Assembly: GCA_017651225.1 (NCBI GenBank)
Contig: JAGCDF010000017.1
Location: forward strand, 1 to 64,000
Length of the DNA: 64,000 nt
Direction: 5' to 3'
Origin: Bacteroidales bacterium
Lineage (GTDB): Bacteria > Bacteroidota > Bacteroidia > Bacteroidales > UBA932
The notes below the pieces were generated by a model, which saw only the letters and a program-made list of their open reading frames with translations, searched no databases and was not told the DNA's origin. Shown here piece by piece: positions 18,447 through 25,274 of this stretch. Made by a program: the position numbers and the translations under genes. Positions within the stretch are counted from its first letter, which is position 1; every line of letters begins with the position of its first letter.

Positions 18447-19172
18447 CTATTCAGTAAACTTTGATTTACACCAGGGACAGCCCCCGTTGCGAAGAACAAG
18501 TTTGTAACTCTGGTTACCAAGAAAATGTTTGCAATGAGGACATACATACACATCTTGGAAATCCTCTTCCATTTTTTTTTGAAGTAGAGGAATCTCTTTA
18601 CTTCTTCCGAGTTGGATGTAGAGGAAAACAATACCAAGAATAACGGTTAATGCAACAAAGAAATAACGAAGATTCGCAAGATTGGGAAGAATAGCGCAGA
18701 GTAAGCCAATCGGAGTTAAGATTCCTGTGACACTGCGAATAGTGCCGAAGGTCCGTTCTTCTTGCTGCATCTTTACCTTCCTATCAGAATAATCATCCCA
18801 AATGTGCTTTAAATGAGAGATGTTATACGTTTGTGGTTGTTCAGGTGCCCTTCCTGCAGAAGGAGCCTTGATTAGCAAAGCCAAAACAGCGACCATATCA
18901 AGACGATACCGTTCTGCGCCAAGTTCTACCAGATCATTTTTCGTTATAGCTTTGGTTTTATATTCAAGCCCATTGACAAAGAGACAATTCTGATCAGAGA
19001 CATTACTGATGGTCATTTTCTCCCCGTCGATTTGGAGTCGGCAGTGACTGCGACTTACCGACTTCGGAACACTCCCAGGAGCCCCAAGGAACGCTGACTT
19101 ATCTCCCGACTTGATGCACAGTCTTGGAGCAGCTGCCCCTGACTCGCGCCCAATGATAACATCTATAGCCAT
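18447..19172 (-). CDS. FHA domain, membrane hairpin and zinc-ribbon protein
   Basis: A 241-residue protein. Residues 1-100 are an FHA domain (GRES near 8; S40-R41-S42-H43 as phosphopeptide-binding loop; FVNGLEY near 65). Two hydrophobic segments at about 149-165 and 170-189 make a membrane hairpin. The C terminus is a zinc ribbon with C211-x2-C214 and C232-x2-C235. The FHA and the ribbon should both face the cytoplasm. Its start shares one base with the LytTR stop. With the second FHA/zinc-ribbon protein (16750-17361) it gives the island two readers of the same make-up in opposite domain order. Confidence 0.87.
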   Translation of the reverse strand: MAIDVIIGRESGAAAPRLCIKSGDKSAFLGAPGSVPKSVSRSHCRLQIDGEKMTISNVSDQNCLFVNGLEYKTKAITKNDLVELGAERYRLDMVAVLALLIKAPSAGRAPEQPQTYNISHLKHIWDDYSDRKVKMQQEERTFGTIRSVTGILTPIGLLCAILPNLANLRYFFVALTVILGIVFLYIQLGRSKEIPLLQKKMEEDFQDVYVCPHCKHFLGNQSYKLVLRNGGCPWCKSKFTE

Positions 19173-19546
19173 TAATTGTGCTTGTTAAGTTTCGAGTTGA
19201 TTATCAATTCTTTCAAATTCTTGAGAGCTTCTTTTGACACGTCAAGGGAATATTGAAAACTCTTCTGATCGCTAAGTATTAAGGTCTGCTTCAGAGGTGT
19301 TATCTGAAGAATATAGTTTAGATTGATAATATGCCGCTTCCCGATCCGGGCAAAACGTTGAGCTTTTTCCTGCAGTTTCGCGGATAACAACTTTTCCATT
19401 TTCCCCAGATTGATACAAACCAATCCCTCGAAGCCATTAGCTAAAACAATGCGGGTATAGTTTCCTTCTGCTTCAAAGTAAACGATGCTAGGCACATCGA
19501 TTCTAAGAAGCTCGTCTCGGGAATTCAAGTAAATGAACTCAGACAT
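19172..19546 (-). CDS. Stand-alone LytTR DNA-binding protein
   Basis: A 124-residue protein that is almost only a LytTR domain: IVYFEAEGNYTRIVLANG near the start, a central RFARIGKRHIINLNYI recognition segment and a C-terminal beta and helix part. It lacks a receiver or membrane domain, so its activity must be set by something other than a fused sensor. It lies second in the minus-strand island, between the HEPN gene and the FHA gene, and may control the island's own promoter. Phosphorylation by the island's kinases is possible but unproved. Confidence 0.88.
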   Translation of the reverse strand: MSEFIYLNSRDELLRIDVPSIVYFEAEGNYTRIVLANGFEGLVCINLGKMEKLLSAKLQEKAQRFARIGKRHIINLNYILQITPLKQTLILSDQKSFQYSLDVSKEALKNLKELIINSKLNKHN

Positions 19547-19566
19547 ACAATAACCAAATGATTATA

Positions 19567-20073
19567 TCAATGATTGTGTTTCAGGTTATTCCATTTTGAT
19601 TGACGTACAACATAATCAGCAACCTGATTCAAGAATGTTCGAAGCTGATTGATCTCAATTTCAGCCTTAAAAGTCACCGTTGCTCGGTCAGGGTTATTAT
19701 TTGGAATATGAAAATCTTTTAATTTAAAACCAACAATCTTTTGCTCCTGATTAATTGGAGTGAAATTGCAATGAGCAAATGAGTTACGAAGATGTCTGCA
19801 GATAGCGCGTAAAGATTTAGATTCCTCTTCAATTCTTCTAGAATCACTATTATATCTCTTACAAATATCGATTTTGTCAACATCAATTCCCCATTGACGG
19901 ATAATAGCGGGATCCTTGATTAAACTGAGCGTGTCGCCGTATTTCTCTTTTGCCACAAATAAAAGACCTATTGCACAGTTAACCAGGAGTGAAGCCTCCA
20001 GGTCTCCATCGTAGTCTTTGACCAACTTTTTTGTTCTTCTGATAAAATCTAAATTTTCAAAATACTCGGCCAT
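19567..20073 (-). CDS. HEPN-family protein, putative ribonuclease
   Basis: A 168-residue helical protein. The helix RHLRNSFAHCNF holds R96-N-S-F-A-H101, an Rx4H motif with Asn after the Arg, which is the active-site signature of HEPN RNases. The layout resembles the pEK499_p136-like HEPN group, where an N-terminal helical pair comes before the motif. HEPN proteins cut RNA in toxin and defence systems, although some copies have other roles. It is the first gene of the minus-strand island and is divergent from a small plus-strand gene 14 bp away. No MNT-type antitoxin is seen next to it. Confidence 0.75.
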   Translation of the reverse strand: MAEYFENLDFIRRTKKLVKDYDGDLEASLLVNCAIGLLFVAKEKYGDTLSLIKDPAIIRQWGIDVDKIDICKRYNSDSRRIEEESKSLRAICRHLRNSFAHCNFTPINQEQKIVGFKLKDFHIPNNNPDRATVTFKAEIEINQLRTFLNQVADYVVRQSKWNNLKHNH

Positions 20074-20087
20074 AAAATGGTTTTTAA

Positions 20088-20363
20088 ATGTCTTGGTCCA
20101 AAGATCTTAAAACAATAGAAAGTGTTAACCGAATTCTATCGTTAAAAAGACATGCAGAAAACACTTTCATTCAAATGTGGCATCAAATGTTCAATTACAA
20201 ATATAGGAAATGTTTTCTATTCTTGGATAATGAGTTGCTGGATTTCTCATTGGCGTATTGTCATATCTCTTCGTCTAATTCAAACGCTACTGCCCAACAA
20301 CAGTTCAAAGATGCTGTAGAATACATCAAAGATCTGAAACATAGGAAAGAAGGCACTTCTTAA
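20088..20363 (+). CDS. Small hypothetical protein divergent from the HEPN gene
   Basis: A 91-residue open frame with ATG at 20088, only 14 bp from the divergent HEPN start. The translation looks protein-like, with Lys-rich helices and a hydrophobic centre (CFLFLDNELLDFSLAYC), and AT content like the island. No family is recognised. It is not an MNT antitoxin. It may be a real partner of HEPN or a chance frame; with starts only 14 bp apart, each gene's promoter would have to lie inside the other. Confidence 0.45.
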   Translation: MSWSKDLKTIESVNRILSLKRHAENTFIQMWHQMFNYKYRKCFLFLDNELLDFSLAYCHISSSNSNATAQQQFKDAVEYIKDLKHRKEGTS

Positions 20364-20774
20364 CCTAATTTTACGACCAAGTTGAGAAGAAGCCGGGGCC
20401 TAGACCAACTAGGGTGGCTGATCACATTTGACAAAACAGGGCATCACCCTTTACTATACGAAGCTGTTGCGCCCGACGTCCCTCATCCGGGCCGTCCGGC
20501 TTCTATCGATTGCCACCCTTCGCGGCGAGACTGCGTCCATCCAGACGCAGTCTCGCTTCGCCCCCACGCTCCATTTGGCCTACGCACAGGCTCACGCACA
20601 TATTCCCCCCTCCCACTCAGCAAACTTCCGCGTCTCGCCGTCGCTGGTTTGCCGCGGCTGATGTCGTTCGTCGTCCCTTATACTGCTATTGGGGATATGG
20701 AGACCTATCAAAAGGATACCTGCCGTCGCGGAAAATAGTAACTGCAATCTGCCGGATGTGCTACAAAAATGCAT
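20364..20774. other. Intergenic stretch, GC-rich, no gene recognised
   Basis: About 410 bases between the small gene and the nuclease gene. The composition changes from AT-rich to GC-rich near 20385. It holds one strong hairpin (20525-20556). Open frames of up to 118 codons in three overlapping frames are present but lack protein-like sequence, and I do not call them. Confidence 0.5.
20525..20556. repeat. Perfect 13-bp inverted repeat
   Basis: GCGAGACTGCGTC at 20525-20537 pairs fully with GACGCAGTCTCGC at 20544-20556 around a 6-base loop. No T-run follows on either strand, so it is not a classic terminator. It sits in the GC-rich gap at the right edge of the island. Confidence 0.7.
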
Positions 20775-20782
20775 TAACTTTG
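20775..20782 (+). promoter_or_regulatory. Bacteroidetes-type -7 promoter box of the NUC1 nuclease gene
   Basis: TAACTTTG fits the TAnnTTTG box and ends 5 bases before ATG 20788, so the transcript would begin at or within a few bases of the start codon. No good -33 box is seen. Confidence 0.55.
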
Positions 20783-20787
20783 CTATC

Positions 20788-21558
20788 ATGATGTGCTCGC
20801 GTCTCATCACCATCCTTCTCCTTTCCCTCGCCTTGCCCCTCTCCGCCCAAGGCCCCCGGTCCATACCCCAAACCAACATCCCTCTCGAACTCCCAGCCAT
20901 TCAGACTGCTGACACCATACTGACCTACACCGGCTTCGTCATCAACTACAACACGCAGCGTCTAATCCCGAATTGGGTGGCCTACGAGCTGACCGCCGAA
21001 GAACTTGACGGCGACGTCCCCCGGGCCAAAGGCTTCAGCATGGACTTGGATTATAAAGGTCTTCAGGCCATGCGCGAGGACTACAGCAACACCGGCTGGG
21101 ACAAGGGCCACATGGCCCCGTCGGCCGACATGAAGTGGTCGCAGACCGCGATGTCCGAGAGCTTCTACCTGACCAATGTCTGCCCGCAGAATCCCGACCT
21201 GAACGGTCGCGACTGGCATACCCTGGAGAACCGCGTCCGCGACTGGGCGCGCCAGTACGGGCGCGTCTGGGTGGTCTGCGGCCCGCTTGTACAGGACAAT
21301 CATTACGGAACGATAGGGGAGCGGCAGGTCACGGTCCCGGACGGCTTCTTCAAGGCTGTCCTGCGACAGGAAAGCGACGGCACCTTCCGCGCCATCACTT
21401 TTATCTTCGAAAACATCTCCATCCGCCAGCCTCTCAAGGACGCCGTCATCACGGTGGATGACCTTGAAGTTCTTACCGGCTACGACCTCTTCCCGAACCT
21501 GGACGACAGCATCGAAGAAGTCGTCGAATCCACCGCCTCCTGGGAAGCCTGGCGTTAG
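20788..21558 (+). CDS. Secreted DNA/RNA non-specific endonuclease (NUC1/EndoG family)
   Basis: A 256-residue nuclease with a signal peptide (MCSRLITILLLSLALPLSAQ) and the His-Me-finger fold. The catalytic motif is WDKGHMAPSADM, with DKGH in place of the usual DRGH; the metal-binding Asn is in FYLTNVCPQNPDLN, and WVVCGPL completes the family pattern. It cleaves DNA and RNA, here outside the cytoplasm, probably for nutrient use or against foreign DNA. ATG 20788 or 20791 both fit; earlier in-frame starts would lie upstream of the promoter box at 20775. It is GC-rich like the core genome. Confidence 0.92.
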   Translation: MMCSRLITILLLSLALPLSAQGPRSIPQTNIPLELPAIQTADTILTYTGFVINYNTQRLIPNWVAYELTAEELDGDVPRAKGFSMDLDYKGLQAMREDYSNTGWDKGHMAPSADMKWSQTAMSESFYLTNVCPQNPDLNGRDWHTLENRVRDWARQYGRVWVVCGPLVQDNHYGTIGERQVTVPDGFFKAVLRQESDGTFRAITFIFENISIRQPLKDAVITVDDLEVLTGYDLFPNLDDSIEEVVESTASWEAWR

Positions 21559-21561
21559 CCT

Positions 21562-22479
21562 TCAGAAATCTTTAATCCTTTTCAACAACTCCTCCGGGTT
21601 TAGATCGAGCATGAGGGAAAAGGCGAACCACTTTTTGCCGAGGTCTTTCAGGGAGGCGCCGACGTGGTAGACCTTGTCGTCGATGATGAGAAAGCGGTCA
21701 TGCGCCTTATTGAAGGGATATACATCAATAGGGATATATTGCGCGTTGTGCTTTTTGATATCCAGCTTTAACTGCGGCGTTATCTTTTGGGTATAGATGG
21801 TTGCCGTGACGGAGGGTGCTCGCTTATCCAAAATGGTCAGCACGGATTCGTCTACGTAATTGTCAATCAAGACAATTTGGGATTCTGCGCTTTTTATCAG
21901 GCCCGATACAAATTGGTAGGCGTCGAAGACCTGTCCATCGTAGAAGATGTTTTGCTTGGGAATAACAGACCGTTCCTCGAGTTTGTCAAATAGCAGTTCT
22001 ATTTTATTGTCCGTTTCTAATTGCTTTTGTTCCACTTGACCAAGTCGTTGGAAAATCTGAGCGTTTGTGGCAATAAAATGACGCATGGCGACAAAGGCAT
22101 CCATGATTCTAATACTTATATCAATGGCTTCATCGCTATGTAAAACTGAGGAAAGCATCGCAACCCCTTGTTCGGTAAAAGCGTATGGCGGGTTGGGGCT
22201 ATGCTTCAACGAATTCAACCTATCGCATTTTGCGATAAGTTCATCAGTCTCACATGGGGTTAGTTTGAAACGAAAAGATTCCGGGAATCTTCGAATATTC
22301 CTTTTGACTTGTTCGTTTAATCTATATGTTGGGACACCATATAGTGCGGCCAGGTCTTTGTCAATAATTACTTGAACTCCCCGTATCTTCAGAATTCGAT
22401 CCTCAATCAATCTCTGGGGTAACGTCTGCGATTCTATCGACAGGTCGTTGGCATTCTTTTTTCTATTTTTCTTTTCCAT
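21562..22479 (-). CDS. ORF6N-domain protein with C-terminal phospholipase-D-like region
   Basis: A 305-residue protein. Residues about 15-100 are an ORF6N domain (ILKIRGVQVIIDKDLAALYGV, then FPESFRFKLT), a DNA-binding module typical of phage and mobile-element proteins. The C-terminal half has a single PLD-like stretch with HDRFLIIDDKVYHVGASL. The full HxKxxxxD motif is not present (His-Asp-Arg instead), so catalysis is doubtful. ATG 22479 is chosen because the in-frame TTG at 22491 lies inside the promoter box at 22489-22496. It ends 3 bp after the nuclease gene (convergent) and is more AT-rich than its neighbours, consistent with acquisition. Confidence 0.88.
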   Translation of the reverse strand: MEKKNRKKNANDLSIESQTLPQRLIEDRILKIRGVQVIIDKDLAALYGVPTYRLNEQVKRNIRRFPESFRFKLTPCETDELIAKCDRLNSLKHSPNPPYAFTEQGVAMLSSVLHSDEAIDISIRIMDAFVAMRHFIATNAQIFQRLGQVEQKQLETDNKIELLFDKLEERSVIPKQNIFYDGQVFDAYQFVSGLIKSAESQIVLIDNYVDESVLTILDKRAPSVTATIYTQKITPQLKLDIKKHNAQYIPIDVYPFNKAHDRFLIIDDKVYHVGASLKDLGKKWFAFSLMLDLNPEELLKRIKDF

Positions 22480-22488
22480 CGCCGGATG

Positions 22489-22496
22489 CAAATGTA
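22489..22496 (-). promoter_or_regulatory. -7 promoter box of the ORF6N gene
   Basis: On the minus strand the sequence reads TACATTTG, a match to TAnnTTTG, 9 bases before ATG 22479. It decides the start codon, since the longer TTG-started frame would overlap the promoter. No -33 box is evident. Confidence 0.5.
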
Positions 22497-22639
22497 TCAG
22501 GGTAAATATACGAGGAAAATAATAAGAAAAAGAATATTAATCGTTTAATATATAAACTACTGACACACAGCTGGTTGCGCGAGCACTGCGTGATATAAAA
22601 ACGTATTTTTAAGGTGGTAAATATTGGCTTTAATTATTT

Positions 22640-23437
22640 CTACACCGTATACTTGCAAACAATCTCACTGAGAATCCTATGATTCTCGAGCGTGTTCGCC
22701 CCAACAAGTATGGTCGGGCCGTCGAAGTGGAGGCGGGCGCCGGCGCGGCCGGTGAGCACGCCGCCCGCTTCGGTCAGGATCAGGTAGGCGGCGGCGTAGT
22801 CCCAGGGCTGGATCCGGTACTCGAAGTAGAGCTCGCACAGGCCGCAGGCCATGTAGCAGAGCTCGATGGCGCAGGAGCCGAAGCGCCGGACGTCGTTGCA
22901 CTTTTCGTAGGCTTCCAGGATGATTTTGCTGCAGGTCTCTGCGTGCTCCTTGTGGTAAAGGCAGAGCGCTGTGATCAGCATGCTCTGCTCGAAGGGCCGG
23001 TCGGAGACGTGGATGGGCTGGCCGTTGAGGCGTGAGCCGCCGCCCTTGACGGCATCGAAGAGCTGGTCGCGGTAGGGGTTGTAGACCACGCCGAGCAGGA
23101 TCTCGTCGTCGCCTTTCAGGGCCACGGAGATGCAGCATTCCGGGAGCTCGCGGGCGAAGTTGGCCGTGCCGTCGATGGGATCCACAATCCAGACGTATTC
23201 GTGCTGGGTGTCCAGCAAGTCGTTCTCTTCTCCCACGAAGCCCGAGCCCGGCAGCAGCGCGCGCAGCTCCCTGTACAGGAAATCCTGCACGGCCAGGTCG
23301 GCGCTGGTGCAGAGGTTGGTCACGTCTCCTTTGGTCTTGACGAGCAGATGCTCCCGGTCCATCATCAGCCGGGACGCTTCGCGGACCGTCGCCTGCACCC
23401 GGGGGAGCAGGTCGTTCAGATTCAGTTCGTTCTTCAT
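22640..23437 (-). CDS. Inositol monophosphatase family protein
   Basis: A 265-residue Mg-dependent, Li-sensitive-type phosphatase. Motifs are GEEN near residue 74, WIVDPIDGTANF near 88-99 and the C-terminal WDYAAAYLILTEAGG. Members dephosphorylate inositol phosphate, 3'-phosphoadenosine 5'-phosphate (CysQ) or fructose-1,6-bisphosphate; the sequence does not discriminate. It is the last gene of the nadE run, 13 bp after the thioesterase gene. Confidence 0.92.
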   Translation of the reverse strand: MKNELNLNDLLPRVQATVREASRLMMDREHLLVKTKGDVTNLCTSADLAVQDFLYRELRALLPGSGFVGEENDLLDTQHEYVWIVDPIDGTANFARELPECCISVALKGDDEILLGVVYNPYRDQLFDAVKGGGSRLNGQPIHVSDRPFEQSMLITALCLYHKEHAETCSKIILEAYEKCNDVRRFGSCAIELCYMACGLCELYFEYRIQPWDYAAAYLILTEAGGVLTGRAGARLHFDGPTILVGANTLENHRILSEIVCKYTV

Positions 23438-23450
23438 CTTGCGGAAAGGA

Positions 23451-23861
23451 TTACGCGGTCATCGTGGACTGCATGGCTTCGTAGAGGGCGGGGAAGCGCT
23501 CGGCGATGACGGCCGGACGGCCGCCGTCGAAGAAGCAATGCACCGTCTCGCCGGTGGCGACAATCTTGCCGGCCACGCGCATCGTGTAGGCGATGATCAG
23601 CTTGACTTCGCTCAGGCTCTTGACCTTGACTTCCACTTCAATCTGATCTTTGAAGGTAGTGGTCTTCTTGTAGTTGCAAACTGCGGAGACGACGGGGGAG
23701 ACGATGCCCTCGGCCTCCATGCGGTCGAAGCCGTAGCCCAGCTGGTCCATCCAGTCGATGCGGGCTTCTTCCATGAATCGGATATAGTTGGAGTGATGGG
23801 TGATCCCCATCTTGTCAGTCTCGTAGTACTTGACTTCGTGCAGGTAAGGTTTCAGGGTCAT
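23451..23861 (-). CDS. Acyl-CoA thioesterase, hotdog fold (YbgC/4HBT-like)
   Basis: A 136-residue single-domain hotdog protein. The active-site region is YYETDKMGITHHSNYIRFMEEAR, with Asp in the usual catalytic place, followed by the central VNYKKTTTFKDQIEVEVKV-type strands. These enzymes hydrolyse short or aromatic acyl-CoA thioesters; the physiological substrate is unknown. The start overlaps the end of the symporter gene by 4 bp. Confidence 0.9.
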   Translation of the reverse strand: MTLKPYLHEVKYYETDKMGITHHSNYIRFMEEARIDWMDQLGYGFDRMEAEGIVSPVVSAVCNYKKTTTFKDQIEVEVKVKSLSEVKLIIAYTMRVAGKIVATGETVHCFFDGGRPAVIAERFPALYEAMQSTMTA

Positions 23862-25270
23862 GATTTGTTTTTCTTGGGGAGGGAGGATTCATATTCCCGC
23901 AGGGCTTTGATGGCCTGCGGACAGAGGAGCAGCAGCACGCCCACGTTGATCCAGGCGGTCAGGCCGACCCCCACGTCGCCCAGCTGCCAGATGACGTTGG
24001 TTTCGTGCTGGGCGCCGAAGATGACCATCGCCAGCAGCGAGAAGCGGAAAACCCAAATGCAGATCTGTTCGTGTTTCTTCTTTTCCGGATGTTTGGCATA
24101 CATCTGCATGATGCTGGACTCGCCGTAAAAGTAATAGGCCATCACGGTCGTGAACACGAAGAACACGAGGGCGATGCTCACGAAGGTGCCGCCGAAGCCC
24201 GTCAGAACGGAATCGACGGCCGCCTGGGTATAGCCCACGTAATTGTCGCCGAGCTGCGGCGCGCCGGCGACGAGCACTTCGCCCGTCTTGGTGTCCAGGA
24301 TGTTGTACGTCCCCGAGCAGAGGATCATCAGGGCCGTGGACGTGCAGATGAGCAGCGTGTCCACGTAAACGGAGAAGGCCTGCGCGAGGCCCTGCTTAGC
24401 CGGATGCGAGACGGCTGCCGCCGCGGAGACGATGGCGCCTCCGCCCTGGCCGGCTTCGTTCGAGAAGATGCCTCGCTTGACGCCCATCATGATGGTGGAG
24501 CCCAGGATACCGCCCGCCAGCGGGTGGATGCCGAAGGCGTTCTGCAGGATGGAGCGGAACACGCCGGGCACGGCGTCGAGGTGCTGCGCGATGACGATAA
24601 GCGTGATCAGGATGTAGCCGAACGCCATGAAGGGCGTGATGATCGCGGCCACGCGGGCGATGCTCTTGACACCGCCGATAATCACCAGAGCCAGCAGGAA
24701 GGCCAGGCCGAGTCCCGAGACGAGCGGGGAGAGCTGGAAGGAATTGGCCAGCGCGCCGGCCATGCCGTTGGACTGGACCGTGGGCAGGAAAGTGCCGTAC
24801 CCCACAAGGATCAGCACGGAGAAGACGACGGCCAGTCCGCGCTGCTTCAGGCCATGCTCGATATAGGAAGCCGGACCGCCGCGGAAGCCCGTGGCGTGGT
24901 GGAACTTGTATTTCTGTGCGAGGGTGGACTCCACGAAGGCCGTCGAGGCGCCGAAGAAGGCGATGATCCACATCCAGAAGATGGCGCCGGGCCCGCCCAG
25001 GGCGATGGCCGTGGCGACGCCCACGATGTTGCCCGTGCCCACACGGCCCGACAGGGCCACGCAGAAGGCCTCGAACGAGGAGATGCCGTGCTGCTGGCCG
25101 TCCGGCGACTTCTCCGCGGCGGAGAAGAGCGAGCGGACCATCAGTCCGAAGCGGCGCACCTGCACGAAACGGGTCTTGAAGGAAAAGTACAGACCGGCAC
25201 CCACCAGGAGCGCGACCAGGGCGGGGCTCCAGATGATGTCGTTGAGCAGGGAGACGATCTTCTCGAACAT
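23858..25270 (-). CDS. Sodium:alanine symporter family protein (AGCS)
   Basis: An inner-membrane transporter of 470 residues with about 11 hydrophobic segments, which imports alanine or glycine with sodium. Family marks are GRVGTGNIVGVATAIALGGPGA near residue 75, EAGQGGGAIVSAAAAV near 275 and HPAKQGLAQAFSVYVDTLLICT. It starts 4 bp after nadE ends and overlaps the thioesterase gene, so it is in the same operon. Confidence 0.93.
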   Translation of the reverse strand: MFEKIVSLLNDIIWSPALVALLVGAGLYFSFKTRFVQVRRFGLMVRSLFSAAEKSPDGQQHGISSFEAFCVALSGRVGTGNIVGVATAIALGGPGAIFWMWIIAFFGASTAFVESTLAQKYKFHHATGFRGGPASYIEHGLKQRGLAVVFSVLILVGYGTFLPTVQSNGMAGALANSFQLSPLVSGLGLAFLLALVIIGGVKSIARVAAIITPFMAFGYILITLIVIAQHLDAVPGVFRSILQNAFGIHPLAGGILGSTIMMGVKRGIFSNEAGQGGGAIVSAAAAVSHPAKQGLAQAFSVYVDTLLICTSTALMILCSGTYNILDTKTGEVLVAGAPQLGDNYVGYTQAAVDSVLTGFGGTFVSIALVFFVFTTVMAYYFYGESSIMQMYAKHPEKKKHEQICIWVFRFSLLAMVIFGAQHETNVIWQLGDVGVGLTAWINVGVLLLLCPQAIKALREYESSLPKKNKS

Positions 25271-25274
25271 AGGG

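Noticed and set aside
10237..20073. Type VI secretion regulation locus (PpkA/PppA/Fha-like)
   Set aside because: Kinase, PP2C and FHA genes are present, but no sheath, Hcp, VgrG, baseplate or ClpV gene is in the window.
20382..20791. Overlapping frames of 77-118 codons in the gap before the nuclease gene
   Set aside because: They are Pro/Arg/His-rich in three frames, span a perfect inverted repeat and a promoter box, and look like GC-rich noise.
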